64,000 bases of DNA from Saltatorellus ferox (GTDB taxonomy: Bacteria; Planctomycetota; UBA1135; GCA-002686595), in the NCBI GenBank assembly GCA_007751475.1, contig CP036434.1:2108001-2172000 (forward strand), in the 5' to 3' direction. The notes beneath the pieces are model-generated. The model was given only the letters and a program-made list of their open reading frames with translations. It was not told where the DNA came from and searched no databases. How positions within the stretch are numbered: position 1 is the stretch's first letter; every line of letters begins with the position of its first letter. The position numbers and the translations under genes were made by a program. Shown here one piece after another: positions 8,881-17,303 of the stretch.

Positions 8881-11118
8881 ATGACTCTTCCACGCACGCG
8901 CCACGGCGCCCCTTTCGCCGGCACTTCCTTCGCCGGCGCTCTCGCTTTCAGCGCGATCTGGTTCGGCCTTGGCGGCACCGCCTCGGCCCAGCAGTTCACC
9001 GAGCTTTCCGGGGCGCTTCCCGGGCCCCAGCGGTGGAGCGAGGGCGTGACGGCGGCCGACGTCGACCTCGACGGCGACCTGGACCTCTTCTTCGCCAACG
9101 GCGACGGTTTCTCGACCGCCGGGACCAAGCGCCAGAACACGCTCATCATCAACAAACTCGTCGAGCAGGGGCCGAACGTCTACGTCGACGAGAGCGTCGC
9201 GCGACTCGGCGTGCACGCCTCGAACGCCAAGATGCCCGTCGTGGGAGACGTGAACGGCGACGGCTATCCGGACGTTCTCTTCGTCAACGCGTTCAACACG
9301 GACCCGCCGTTCCTCTACATCAACCGCGGCGCGGCGCAGCCCGGGTTCTTCGATCTGGAGAGCGCGGCCCGCGGGCTCACCGAGGTGCTTTCCTCGGCGG
9401 GCGGCCAGTTCGGCGACGTGGATGAAGACGGCGACCTCGACCTCGTGATCACCGACAGCGGGGCGTCGTTCCTGGGGGGCGCCGGTGCGACGCCGAAGCT
9501 CTACCTCAACGACGGCAACGGCTTCTTCACCGACGTCTCGGCCCAGCTCAATGCACCGGCGAAGGTGGCGCAGATGGACGTCAACCTCGTCGACATCGAC
9601 CGCGACTGGGACCTCGATATCTTCCTGACGAATCGCGCGCAGAACTCCAACGGTACCCACTACCTGCTCATCAACGACGGCACCGGAAACTTCACGAACC
9701 GCTCGAACCTGATCCCGCAGACCTCGGGCAGCGTCTACGAAGCGGAAGCCGGTGACCTCGACGGCGACGACGACGACGATCTCTTCTTCGTCTCCCTCTC
9801 CGGTTTCCAGGAAGGCCACGTGCGCAACGACCTCGTCGAGACCGGCTCGCTCGGTTTCACCGCGGGCTCGGTCCAGCCGGGGAACGTCGACGACAACGAG
9901 GTCGCCCTCTTCGACTACGACATCGACGGGGATCTCGACGTTCTGATCGGCTCCCTGGGCAACCGGGAGCGCGTCTACCGCAACGACGGCGGACTCAGCT
10001 TCGCCAACGCGACCGGCGTGGTCCAGAACATCGCGGACTCGACGCTCGACCTCGCCGTGGCGGACCTCGACAACGACGGCGACCACGACATCATCACGGC
10101 CCAGGGGGAGTCGGGCAACTTCACGAACCGGGTGTACCTGAACAGTGGCCCCGCGGACACGCTCGCGCCCATCGTCGTCGACCAGAGCGTGGGGGAGGCG
10201 ACGGCCACGCGCCCGAGGCGCCTGCGCGGCCGCATGCGCGACCAGGTCTCGGACGACGGTGAGATCTGGGTCACCGCGGAGGCGATCTTCGCGCGCGTTC
10301 AGCCGACGGTGGTGGAGGTCAGGGTGACGGGAGCAGGATTCGCTCCGGCGGCGCTCACGGTCGTTCCCGGCACGCGCGTGCGATTCGTCGACGGCGGCGT
10401 CGGATCGGCCACGATCGCCGAGGGCGGCGCCCTCGGATGGACGCTCGCGCTGCCCGCGGGCGGCGCCGTGGAACGGGTCATGGTCGCGGACCTTTCGCAG
10501 TCGGTTTCGGCCTCCGGTGTGACCGGCCTGCTCCAGCTCTCCGTGAGTGGCCCGAGCGTCGCGGTGAAAGCTCTGCAGTACGGCAACGCGGTGTTCAGCG
10601 CGCCGTTTCCGTCGCTGAGCAGCGGTCCGACGGCGGAGATCGCCCACGTGTGGAAGGCCACGGATCGCGCGGGCAACGTGGGCTGGTCGGAGAGCGGCGT
10701 CGCTCGCGACGAGGGCGCGCCGGGCCTCTCCTACTGCGACCCAGCGCTCAACTCGACGGGCGAACAGGCGAGGACCATCCTGCGCGGTTCGGACCTTCTC
10801 GCGGATCAGTCGCTGACGCTGGAAGCCTGGGCGCTGCCGCCCTCTTCGTTCGGTTTCTTCCTCGCCTCGCGCACCCAGGGCGCGATGCCGGTGAGCCAGG
10901 GCACGTTCTGCCTGGGCCAGCCCTTCGGCCGGTTCTCCAGCTTCGTGCAGAACTCAGGGGCCGGCGGCGCGGTGGCCTTGCCCCTTCCGTTCCAGCAGCT
11001 CCCCGGCGCGGTGAACTTTCTGGCAGGTGAGTCCTGGAACTTCACCTACTGGTTCCGCGATGCGAACCCGTTGATCGGCGCCAACTTCTCCGACGGTGTG
11101 GAACTCGTCTGGCGCTGA
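8881..11118 (+). CDS. Secreted FG-GAP/VCBS repeat protein with C-terminal sorting-type domain
   Basis: A 745-residue surface protein. The start at 8881 gives MTLPRTRHGAPFAG followed by a hydrophobic signal peptide ending at ASAQQ; an upstream in-frame ATG would hide it. At least seven FG-GAP/VCBS calcium-binding-like motifs run from about residue 55 to 430 (DVDLDGDLDLFF, DVNGDGYPDVLFV, DVDEDGDLDLVI, DIDRDWDLDIFL, DLDGDDDDDLFF, DYDIDGDLDVLI, DLDNDGDHDIIT), consistent with a beta-propeller. A beta-rich region follows, and the last ~130 residues are the shared C-terminal domain (YCDPALNSTG, SRTQG, WFRD, ANFSDG). Its stop codon abuts the stop of the convergent methyltransferase gene, with no base between them. 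Confidence 0.85.
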   Translation: MTLPRTRHGAPFAGTSFAGALAFSAIWFGLGGTASAQQFTELSGALPGPQRWSEGVTAADVDLDGDLDLFFANGDGFSTAGTKRQNTLIINKLVEQGPNVYVDESVARLGVHASNAKMPVVGDVNGDGYPDVLFVNAFNTDPPFLYINRGAAQPGFFDLESAARGLTEVLSSAGGQFGDVDEDGDLDLVITDSGASFLGGAGATPKLYLNDGNGFFTDVSAQLNAPAKVAQMDVNLVDIDRDWDLDIFLTNRAQNSNGTHYLLINDGTGNFTNRSNLIPQTSGSVYEAEAGDLDGDDDDDLFFVSLSGFQEGHVRNDLVETGSLGFTAGSVQPGNVDDNEVALFDYDIDGDLDVLIGSLGNRERVYRNDGGLSFANATGVVQNIADSTLDLAVADLDNDGDHDIITAQGESGNFTNRVYLNSGPADTLAPIVVDQSVGEATATRPRRLRGRMRDQVSDDGEIWVTAEAIFARVQPTVVEVRVTGAGFAPAALTVVPGTRVRFVDGGVGSATIAEGGALGWTLALPAGGAVERVMVADLSQSVSASGVTGLLQLSVSGPSVAVKALQYGNAVFSAPFPSLSSGPTAEIAHVWKATDRAGNVGWSESGVARDEGAPGLSYCDPALNSTGEQARTILRGSDLLADQSLTLEAWALPPSSFGFFLASRTQGAMPVSQGTFCLGQPFGRFSSFVQNSGAGGAVALPLPFQQLPGAVNFLAGESWNFTYWFRDANPLIGANFSDGVELVWR

Positions 11119-11871
11119 TCAGGGAAGGGTCCAAAAGCTCGTCTGGGTGACCACCGGGCACATGGGGGCGTAGCCGGTGAAGCGCGTGCGGTGGTCGCGG
11201 CCCAGGAGCGAGACGGCGGCCCAGTTGTTCGGGTGATCCGAGTTGTCCAGGCAGAGCGTGCCGCCCGAGCGAACCTTGGGTGCCAGGGTCTGGACGCCGT
11301 CGAGACGCCAGGTGAAGGCATTCATGCAGTCGACGAGGGCGAGGTCGAACGACGCCTCCGGCAGGGAACTCGCGAACGCGATGGCCTCGTCTCCTGCGGC
11401 GACGTGGAGCGTCAGTCGCGAGGCCGCTTCGTCGCCGAGGCGCGTCGCGGCCTCCGATCGGATCTGGCGCGCCCATTCCTCGGAGTGCTCGATCGTCGTG
11501 ACCTCGGCACCACGCTCCAGGAACCAGAGCGTGGAGTTCCCGCCGCCGAGCTCGACGACCTTCTTGCCCGGGCCGATGAGCGGCTCCATGTGTTCGATCG
11601 CCTCGTAGACGAGGAAGGGCACCGGAGTCTTCAGGATCGTGCGTCGCTTCGCTTCGAAGTACGTCTTGACCGTGGCCGGGATGCGCAGGAGCGATGCCAG
11701 CGCCGGTCGGTGGCCTTCCATGTCCGTCAGCCGATTGCGGATGCGGATGGAGGCGACGCGGCCCTCGTTCTCCCAGGCCACCGTGTAGTGGCCCGTGAGA
11801 CGGTCGAGCCAGGGGCGCTGGTAGAAGGTGCGGACGTTGTTGGCTTCGGGCTGGGGGGGGCGCTGGTCCAT
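11119..11871 (-). CDS. SAM-dependent methyltransferase of the polysaccharide locus
   Basis: A 250-residue class I methyltransferase. The SAM-binding motif VVELGGGNST lies at 105-114, an acidic loop (TTIEHSEEW) follows, and LALVDCMNAF near 178 is the motif IV region. The substrate is unknown. Its position at the end of the minus-strand polysaccharide operon, 28 bases after the double glycosyltransferase gene, suggests it methylates a sugar of the exported glycan. A run of eight C falls within codons 4-7. Confidence 0.75.
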   Translation of the reverse strand: MDQRPPQPEANNVRTFYQRPWLDRLTGHYTVAWENEGRVASIRIRNRLTDMEGHRPALASLLRIPATVKTYFEAKRRTILKTPVPFLVYEAIEHMEPLIGPGKKVVELGGGNSTLWFLERGAEVTTIEHSEEWARQIRSEAATRLGDEAASRLTLHVAAGDEAIAFASSLPEASFDLALVDCMNAFTWRLDGVQTLAPKVRSGGTLCLDNSDHPNNWAAVSLLGRDHRTRFTGYAPMCPVVTQTSFWTLP

Positions 11872-11899
11872 GGTGGGGGGGGCTGGGGCTCGGGGTGGC

Positions 11900-14284
11900 T
11901 CAGGCTGCTTGCTGCGGGAGATTCGTGGATTCTCGCGCGTCCGGGTCAGGCAGGCCTTCCAGCCCGTAGAGATAGCGACCCGTCAGGAGCGCGATCCGCT
12001 GCCAGGAGAACGTCGAGGCGATGAGCCAGGCCGCGTTGCGCGCCCGATGGGCCATCTGGCCGTTCTCGTGCTCGCGCTCGGCCGTGAACAGGGTGTCGGC
12101 GATCGCCTCCGGCGTGACGTCCGCGATGACGTAGCCGGCGCTCGCGCTCCGCACTTCCTGGTCGAGGTTCGTGCCCGAGGTCACGAGCATGGGCAGTCCC
12201 AGCGAGCCTGCTTCCAGCACCGCGGTCGGCATGCCCTCGTGACGCGAGGGGTGAATGAACGCGTCCGCCGCACACAGGCGGAGTGCCTTGTCATGGCCGA
12301 AGAGCGGCCCGAAGAAGTGGACGCGGCGATGGATGCTCAGCTCCTCGCAGCGCGCTTCCAGCGCTGCGCGATCGGGTCCGTCGCCAATCATCCAGAGCGT
12401 GCCCTCGCCGCGGCCGGCGACGTAGCGCGCGAAGCCCTCGATCAGAGCGTCGAGGCCCTTGGTGTACGCTCCCATTCGGCCGCAGAACGCGAAGATCGGT
12501 TGCTTGTTCGGGCCGGGAATCGGGGGCGCTTCGGCGCCGGGAGCCAGCGTCACCGCATGCTGTCCGTTCGGAATGATCTGGACGTGCCCGATGTCGGTGA
12601 TGTCCTCCATCTCGAGCAGTTCGCGACCGGAAAGGGCCTGGACGGCGCGCGCGCCGCGGAGCATCTTCTTCTCGCGAAGCGCGAGCCAGATGCGCTTCTG
12701 GAACGCGTTCTTCCTGAGCGCTTCGCGGCGGTAGGCCCCGTGCGGCGTGAGAATGTACGGTACGCCACGGCGGCGGAGTCGGCGCGTGATGGCGGTGAAC
12801 TCCGGAAGGAACGCTCCGTGCAGGTGCACCACGGCGGTGGAGTCGAGCTCGAGGATCGCCTGTCGGATGTCGCGGGTGCAGGTGAAGCGCTGGATGCCGC
12901 GCTTGAAGAGCCTCAGGGGGTAGGTACGGGGGAGGGTCTCGGCGGTGGTGTCCTTCGTGATCCCCCAGACCTCGACGGCGATCCCTGCGGCCTGCTGGGC
13001 GCCGGCGAGGTAGTGCACCACGCTGTTGATCCCGTTCATTCGCTCGGGGTTCGCCTTGCCGAGCGTGATGTGGACCACGCTCGCGCGCTTGGCGGGCAGG
13101 ACGAAGGTCCGCTTGATCGTGTGGGACCAGGCGCGATCGAACTCGTTGCGGAAGCGTCCCACGAGGAACTGCGAGGCCTGGAGCGCGCGACCGGCCTCGC
13201 CCATGTGAGCGCGCTTCGCCGGATCGGAGACCAGTGCGGAGATGCACCAGGTGAGACGTTCGACGTCCCCGGGCTCGAACACGAGGCCCGTCTGACCGGC
13301 GATCAGGAACTCCTCGGTGCCCGTGGTCGACGACGCGACGACGGGCTTGCCCGCGGCCATCGCTTCGAGCGCGACCATCCGGAAGGGGTCAGGTTCATCC
13401 GCGGGGATGCAGACGAGGTCGGCCGCCGCGTAGATGGCGCCCACGCGGCGCTGGAAGGGCATGCGAGTGACGACGCCCTCGAGCTTCAGCTCCTGGATCG
13501 CCGCGTCGAGGCTCTCGGCGTACTGCTTGTGCTCGGCGGACGGCTCGCCGACCAGCAGGAAATGGGTATCGGGGTGGTCGCGGCGAACGGCCTTGGCCGC
13601 CCTGAGGAGCGTCATGTGCCCGCGTTCGGGGGAGAGGCGGCTGACCATGAGGACCAGCGTGCATTCGTCGTCGAGGCCGAGGGACGACCGCACCTGCATG
13701 CGGTCCGTGGGGTCCGGAGCCACGCGATCGACGTTGACGGCGTTGCGCACCATCCACGCCTTCTCGCTGATCGCAGGAAGCAGCCTGATGAGCGCTGCAC
13801 GAGCGCCCTCGGAGCTACATACCACGGAGTCGGTGAGCAGATGGATCGTGCGAGCCAGCGCCTTGTCGCGCCAACCCCCTGACTCCAGGATCCGATGGAT
13901 GTGCCAGAGATGGCGGCGCCCGAAGAAGTGGGCGGCCAGCGCGCCGCCGAGCACCGCGCTCGTGTGCGTGTGGACGAGCGCTGGCCTGTAGCGCATGACC
14001 ATCCGCCAGACGAAGAACAGGCAGACCGGCAGCTGCAGGAACAGCTTCAGGAATCGGACGGGAGCGAAGCCCTCGCCCACGACGCCGAGCGGGCCGACCT
14101 CGATCTGCGCGCCGAGTTCCTGCAGCTCGCCGATCAACGGACCGCGCCTCGGAAGCACGACGACGGGCTGCCAGCGGCTCCGGTCGACCGCGGCCACCAG
14201 CTGGACGATCGTCCTGTCGGCGCCGCGATACTCGGCGCTCGGGTGCAGGAACAGGACGTTCTGGATGGACTCTGGGTTCGTCAT
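11900..14284 (-). CDS. Bifunctional protein: two fused GT4 glycosyltransferases
   Basis: A 794-residue protein made of two complete GT-B glycosyltransferases in tandem. The first (about 8-385) starts NVLFLHPSAEYRGADRTIV and has its donor-site motif at DPFRMVALEAMAAGKPVV (299-316), with Asp where the first Glu of EX7E usually sits. The second (about 400-770) starts ASVVHITLGKANPERMNGIN and has a standard EX7E (E683, E691) in RHEGMPTAVLEAGSLGLP. Each would transfer one sugar onto the growing lipid-linked unit, so the fusion may add two residues in succession. It overlaps the upstream ligase gene by ATGA. Substrates cannot be predicted. Confidence 0.85.
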   Translation of the reverse strand: MTNPESIQNVLFLHPSAEYRGADRTIVQLVAAVDRSRWQPVVVLPRRGPLIGELQELGAQIEVGPLGVVGEGFAPVRFLKLFLQLPVCLFFVWRMVMRYRPALVHTHTSAVLGGALAAHFFGRRHLWHIHRILESGGWRDKALARTIHLLTDSVVCSSEGARAALIRLLPAISEKAWMVRNAVNVDRVAPDPTDRMQVRSSLGLDDECTLVLMVSRLSPERGHMTLLRAAKAVRRDHPDTHFLLVGEPSAEHKQYAESLDAAIQELKLEGVVTRMPFQRRVGAIYAAADLVCIPADEPDPFRMVALEAMAAGKPVVASSTTGTEEFLIAGQTGLVFEPGDVERLTWCISALVSDPAKRAHMGEAGRALQASQFLVGRFRNEFDRAWSHTIKRTFVLPAKRASVVHITLGKANPERMNGINSVVHYLAGAQQAAGIAVEVWGITKDTTAETLPRTYPLRLFKRGIQRFTCTRDIRQAILELDSTAVVHLHGAFLPEFTAITRRLRRRGVPYILTPHGAYRREALRKNAFQKRIWLALREKKMLRGARAVQALSGRELLEMEDITDIGHVQIIPNGQHAVTLAPGAEAPPIPGPNKQPIFAFCGRMGAYTKGLDALIEGFARYVAGRGEGTLWMIGDGPDRAALEARCEELSIHRRVHFFGPLFGHDKALRLCAADAFIHPSRHEGMPTAVLEAGSLGLPMLVTSGTNLDQEVRSASAGYVIADVTPEAIADTLFTAEREHENGQMAHRARNAAWLIASTFSWQRIALLTGRYLYGLEGLPDPDARESTNLPQQAA

Positions 14285-15906
14285 CTGACAGATCGCGGAA
14301 TCTGTGGGCCGCGGACAGCCCTGGTTAGCCGGGGGACGGCGCTGCGGAGCCGGGTTGCAGTTGCAGCCGGGGGGGCAGCGAATGGGACGGCAGACTGACG
14401 AGCGGAACAGGTCGCGTCGGTGCTGGCACCGATCGCTTCAGAGGCATGGGCTGTCGAGGCAGGCGACAGGACCCATGCAAAGAGGCCGTAGTGGAACAGC
14501 ATGGCCACGTTGGGATAGCCAGCGACGCCGAAGCCGGTGATGCCGGAGATCGCGACGATGACCTGCAGTGCGAAAAGAAGCGTCCAGGCTTCCTGATCGA
14601 GCGCGCTGCGAAGGCGCTCGGCCGGGCTCGATCCCGGGAGAGGACGGAACGCGCGCTGGAAAGCGACGAGCAGCGGCCAGGCGACGATGCTGAGAACGCA
14701 CAGGAAGCCGGGGAGGCCCGTCGAAACGAGCGCGAAGAGGTACGTGTTGTGCGCGTTGTTCCAGGCGTGCCCTGCATGCTCGAAGCCGCCCGCGCTGGAG
14801 AGGTTGAGGTAGCCGGCGCCGACGAGCGGAGCCTTCGGAACCTGAACCAGGAGGAGATCGTGCCAGAGACCGGTCCGGCCGGTGCCGCTCGCGATGTCGG
14901 CGGATGTACCGCCGCGCATGAACCACTCTTCGATGGTGCCGATGGACGTGGCGAAGACGGCGAGCACGAGGCAGGCAGCGATCACCGCGCCGATCCTGCG
15001 CAGGGAGGCCAGCCGGGCCATATCGGCCGAAACGCCCGGAGACATGGTCGCCGTCTCTCCGGAGGACCGAGGCGCGCGCCACGGAAGGAACAGGATCGCC
15101 AGCCCGCCGAGGGCCGTGATCGACGCGGTGCGCGAACGCGAGTGATAGAGCACGTAGCTCGCGAGCCCCAGGGCCACGAGGGCGACCGTGACCTCTCGGA
15201 GGCGCTCTCGACGCGAGTTCGTCGCCGGATCCGCGCCCAGATGAAGCGCCCAGCGCGCCCGGAGGGCGGACACCGCCCAGAGGAAGACGACGGTGCTGGA
15301 GAACCCGAGCACGTTCGAGTTCATGAACTTGTGACCCATGCGACGCACGCCGCTGGTGCTCTCGTGGAACGCGATCTCGGGGTGTAGCACGGAGAAGGCG
15401 ATCGCCGAGATCAGGACCGGGAGGAGCGCCAGCGCGTGGCGTCGGACGACGTCGCCGGGGGCGATTCCGCCGCGGCCGGGCTCGCGATCGTGTCGCGCTC
15501 CGACCTCCGTGGCGAGGACGACGCCGGTGACGAAGAAGGCGAGCAGTTCACCCAGCCGAAAGAACGACACCCAGGGATCCTGGGCGCGGGGTAGGCCGAT
15601 GACGGCCCAGGCGAAGAGGCCCAGGACCGGCAGGCTCGCGGGGCGCGCGAGCAGCGCAAAGACCTCGCCTCGGCGCCGGTAGCCGAGCACGGCGATGCCC
15701 AGCGTCGCGATCGCCCGGACCCCGAGCTTCCACGCCACGTTGCCGCCCTCGAGTCCGTCGATCGACACGAGTCCACCTTGGCTCGGGTCCAGCGTCAGAA
15801 ACGGGAGGAACGAAAGGTAGAAAAGCGCGTACGCGACCGATCGCGTACCCGCCATGAAGAGCGCCAGCCCGGCCGCGAGAACGGCTACGGCCATCCCGAG
15901 GATCAT
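14281..15906 (-). CDS. O-antigen ligase/polymerase-like membrane protein
   Basis: A 541-residue integral membrane protein with roughly a dozen hydrophobic helices. The large loop contains TGRTGLWHDLL and HAWNNAHNTYLFALVSTGLPG, the signature region of the O-antigen ligase/Wzy_C family. It would polymerise or ligate glycan units at the periplasmic face. The start at 15906 gives MILGMAVAVLAAG, overlapping the stop of the upstream kinase gene by ATGA; a longer frame upstream is only a shadow. The C-terminal ~60 residues are Ala/Arg-rich, low-complexity and of unclear role. Confidence 0.8.
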   Translation of the reverse strand: MILGMAVAVLAAGLALFMAGTRSVAYALFYLSFLPFLTLDPSQGGLVSIDGLEGGNVAWKLGVRAIATLGIAVLGYRRRGEVFALLARPASLPVLGLFAWAVIGLPRAQDPWVSFFRLGELLAFFVTGVVLATEVGARHDREPGRGGIAPGDVVRRHALALLPVLISAIAFSVLHPEIAFHESTSGVRRMGHKFMNSNVLGFSSTVVFLWAVSALRARWALHLGADPATNSRRERLREVTVALVALGLASYVLYHSRSRTASITALGGLAILFLPWRAPRSSGETATMSPGVSADMARLASLRRIGAVIAACLVLAVFATSIGTIEEWFMRGGTSADIASGTGRTGLWHDLLLVQVPKAPLVGAGYLNLSSAGGFEHAGHAWNNAHNTYLFALVSTGLPGFLCVLSIVAWPLLVAFQRAFRPLPGSSPAERLRSALDQEAWTLLFALQVIVAISGITGFGVAGYPNVAMLFHYGLFAWVLSPASTAHASEAIGASTDATCSARQSAVPFAAPPAATATRLRSAVPRLTRAVRGPQIPRSVR

Positions 15907-17303
15907 GCCGCCACCCTGCCATGGTCCGGAGGCAGCTCGGTCCAGTCGGGAAGTCGGCGTTCGGTCAAGAGTCCGACGAGTCGGCGACAGAGCGCGCGCC
16001 GCGCATGGCGGAGCCAGCCTGCCTGGGCGAACGGCGAGGGGTTGCGGCGCTCCTCCAGCTCGTGGCTCACACCCTCGTGGAGAACGTAGAGCGCGGCCAG
16101 CTGGAGGATCTCCTCGCGGCGCAACGATGTGGCCGCGACGACGTCGGCGGCGGGGCCGCGGAAGAGGGCGCCGAGATCGTCGAAGATGCGCTCCCCCGAG
16201 TGGCGCTTCACGAGCACGCCCGTCTGGATATGGAAGTGGAAGACGTCGTAGAGGGCGGGCGCCCGCTTGGAGAAGTACTCCCAGTCGAAGGCTCTCACGC
16301 GCCCGCGGCGGGCGAGGAGATTCCAGGGCGTGAAGTCGCCGTGGGCATGGCACGTGGGGAGCGCGAACCCGTCCACGGAGTTCTCCAACGCGTCGCAGAG
16401 CGAGGAGTACTCGCGGTGCCAGTCCGGGTCGACGGCGGGGTCGAGCCTGCAAAGGTTGCGAAGGGTGTCCTGGAAGAACGGCATGTCCGTGAGCAGCTCT
16501 TCGTCGCGCGTTTCGCGGCTCAGTTCCGAGAGCAGATCAGCGTGCATCGGGGTGAACTCGTCGCCCGCGTGCTTGCCTTCCAGGACCTCCTGCGCGAGCC
16601 AGGTACGGCCGGCGCGTCGTCCCTCGGCCAGGAGCAGGGGCGCGCGATCCTCGAGCGTCTCGCCGACGATCTTCAGCGCGTGCGCCTCGCGGGTGACGGC
16701 GTCGTCCGTTCGCTCCGAGAAGCCCAGCTTCAGGATGGCCCTGGCGTTGCCGCGTCGATCGAGAGCGCGAACGATGATCTTCTGGTTGCGGCCCGGTACG
16801 CCCGCGGCGACCGCGATCGAACCGGCGACGGGAAGGACGGCGAGGTCCTCCGATTCACGGTCGAACGGGCCCTTCGTCCAGATGGCGAGTTCCGGGCGCC
16901 CGAGGCGCTGGGCGATGCCGAGTGGACTGGCGACGCGGAGGAGAGCCCAGAGGGCCCGGCCGCCGGCGCGGCCGCCAGGGAGGAGCGCCATGCCGCCGCG
17001 CAGCGCGGCGCCGTCGACCGTCGGAAGCAGCGTGAAGCTCCCGCCGGTGCCCGGGAAGACGACGAAGCGCTCGACGGTGCCGGAGCTCTTGAGGCCGCCC
17101 TCCAGGGGGCCGAGCACGGGCTTCGAGCCGGGAGCGGCGACCGACTGCAGCACGATGCGACCGCCAGCGGGCAGCTCGGCCCAGGCCTTCGCAAGCCGTG
17201 CGGCCGTACGGGCGTCGCCTGCGTCGAGGAAGACGGAAGGAGCGGCGCCGCCCCGGAGAACGGGCAGCCAGGAATCGATTCCGTAGGGCAGCGCGTGCTT
17301 CAT
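15903..17303 (-). CDS. APH/choline-kinase-like phosphotransferase in the polysaccharide operon
   Basis: A 466-residue protein whose second half (about 170-450) is an aminoglycoside-phosphotransferase-like kinase. The catalytic loop is HAHGDFTPWNLL (D323, N328) and the metal-binding Asp is in RAFDWEYF (D340). The first ~150 residues resemble a degenerate methyltransferase-like or Rossmann-like domain (FLDAGD, LPAGGRIVLQSV), but I cannot assign it. In family terms the kinase phosphorylates a small molecule such as a sugar, choline or antibiotic. Given the neighbours, a sugar or lipid-linked intermediate is the likely target. It is coupled by ATGA overlaps to both the gene before and the gene after. 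Confidence 0.7.
   Translation of the reverse strand: MKHALPYGIDSWLPVLRGGAAPSVFLDAGDARTAARLAKAWAELPAGGRIVLQSVAAPGSKPVLGPLEGGLKSSGTVERFVVFPGTGGSFTLLPTVDGAALRGGMALLPGGRAGGRALWALLRVASPLGIAQRLGRPELAIWTKGPFDRESEDLAVLPVAGSIAVAAGVPGRNQKIIVRALDRRGNARAILKLGFSERTDDAVTREAHALKIVGETLEDRAPLLLAEGRRAGRTWLAQEVLEGKHAGDEFTPMHADLLSELSRETRDEELLTDMPFFQDTLRNLCRLDPAVDPDWHREYSSLCDALENSVDGFALPTCHAHGDFTPWNLLARRGRVRAFDWEYFSKRAPALYDVFHFHIQTGVLVKRHSGERIFDDLGALFRGPAADVVAATSLRREEILQLAALYVLHEGVSHELEERRNPSPFAQAGWLRHARRALCRRLVGLLTERRLPDWTELPPDHGRVAA

Noticed and set aside
8665-10647. A 660-codon minus-strand frame opposite the FG-GAP gene
   Set aside because: Its repetitive acidic and basic composition mirrors the FG-GAP repeats on the other strand. 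There is no recognisable domain.
6117-11882. Runs of eight or nine G/C near the starts of polysaccharide genes (6117, 6355, 11853, 11875) as phase-variation tracts
   Set aside because: At about two-thirds G+C, some ten such runs per strand are expected by chance in 64 kb, and similar runs occur in unrelated genes (for example 49782). Only strain comparison could revive this idea.
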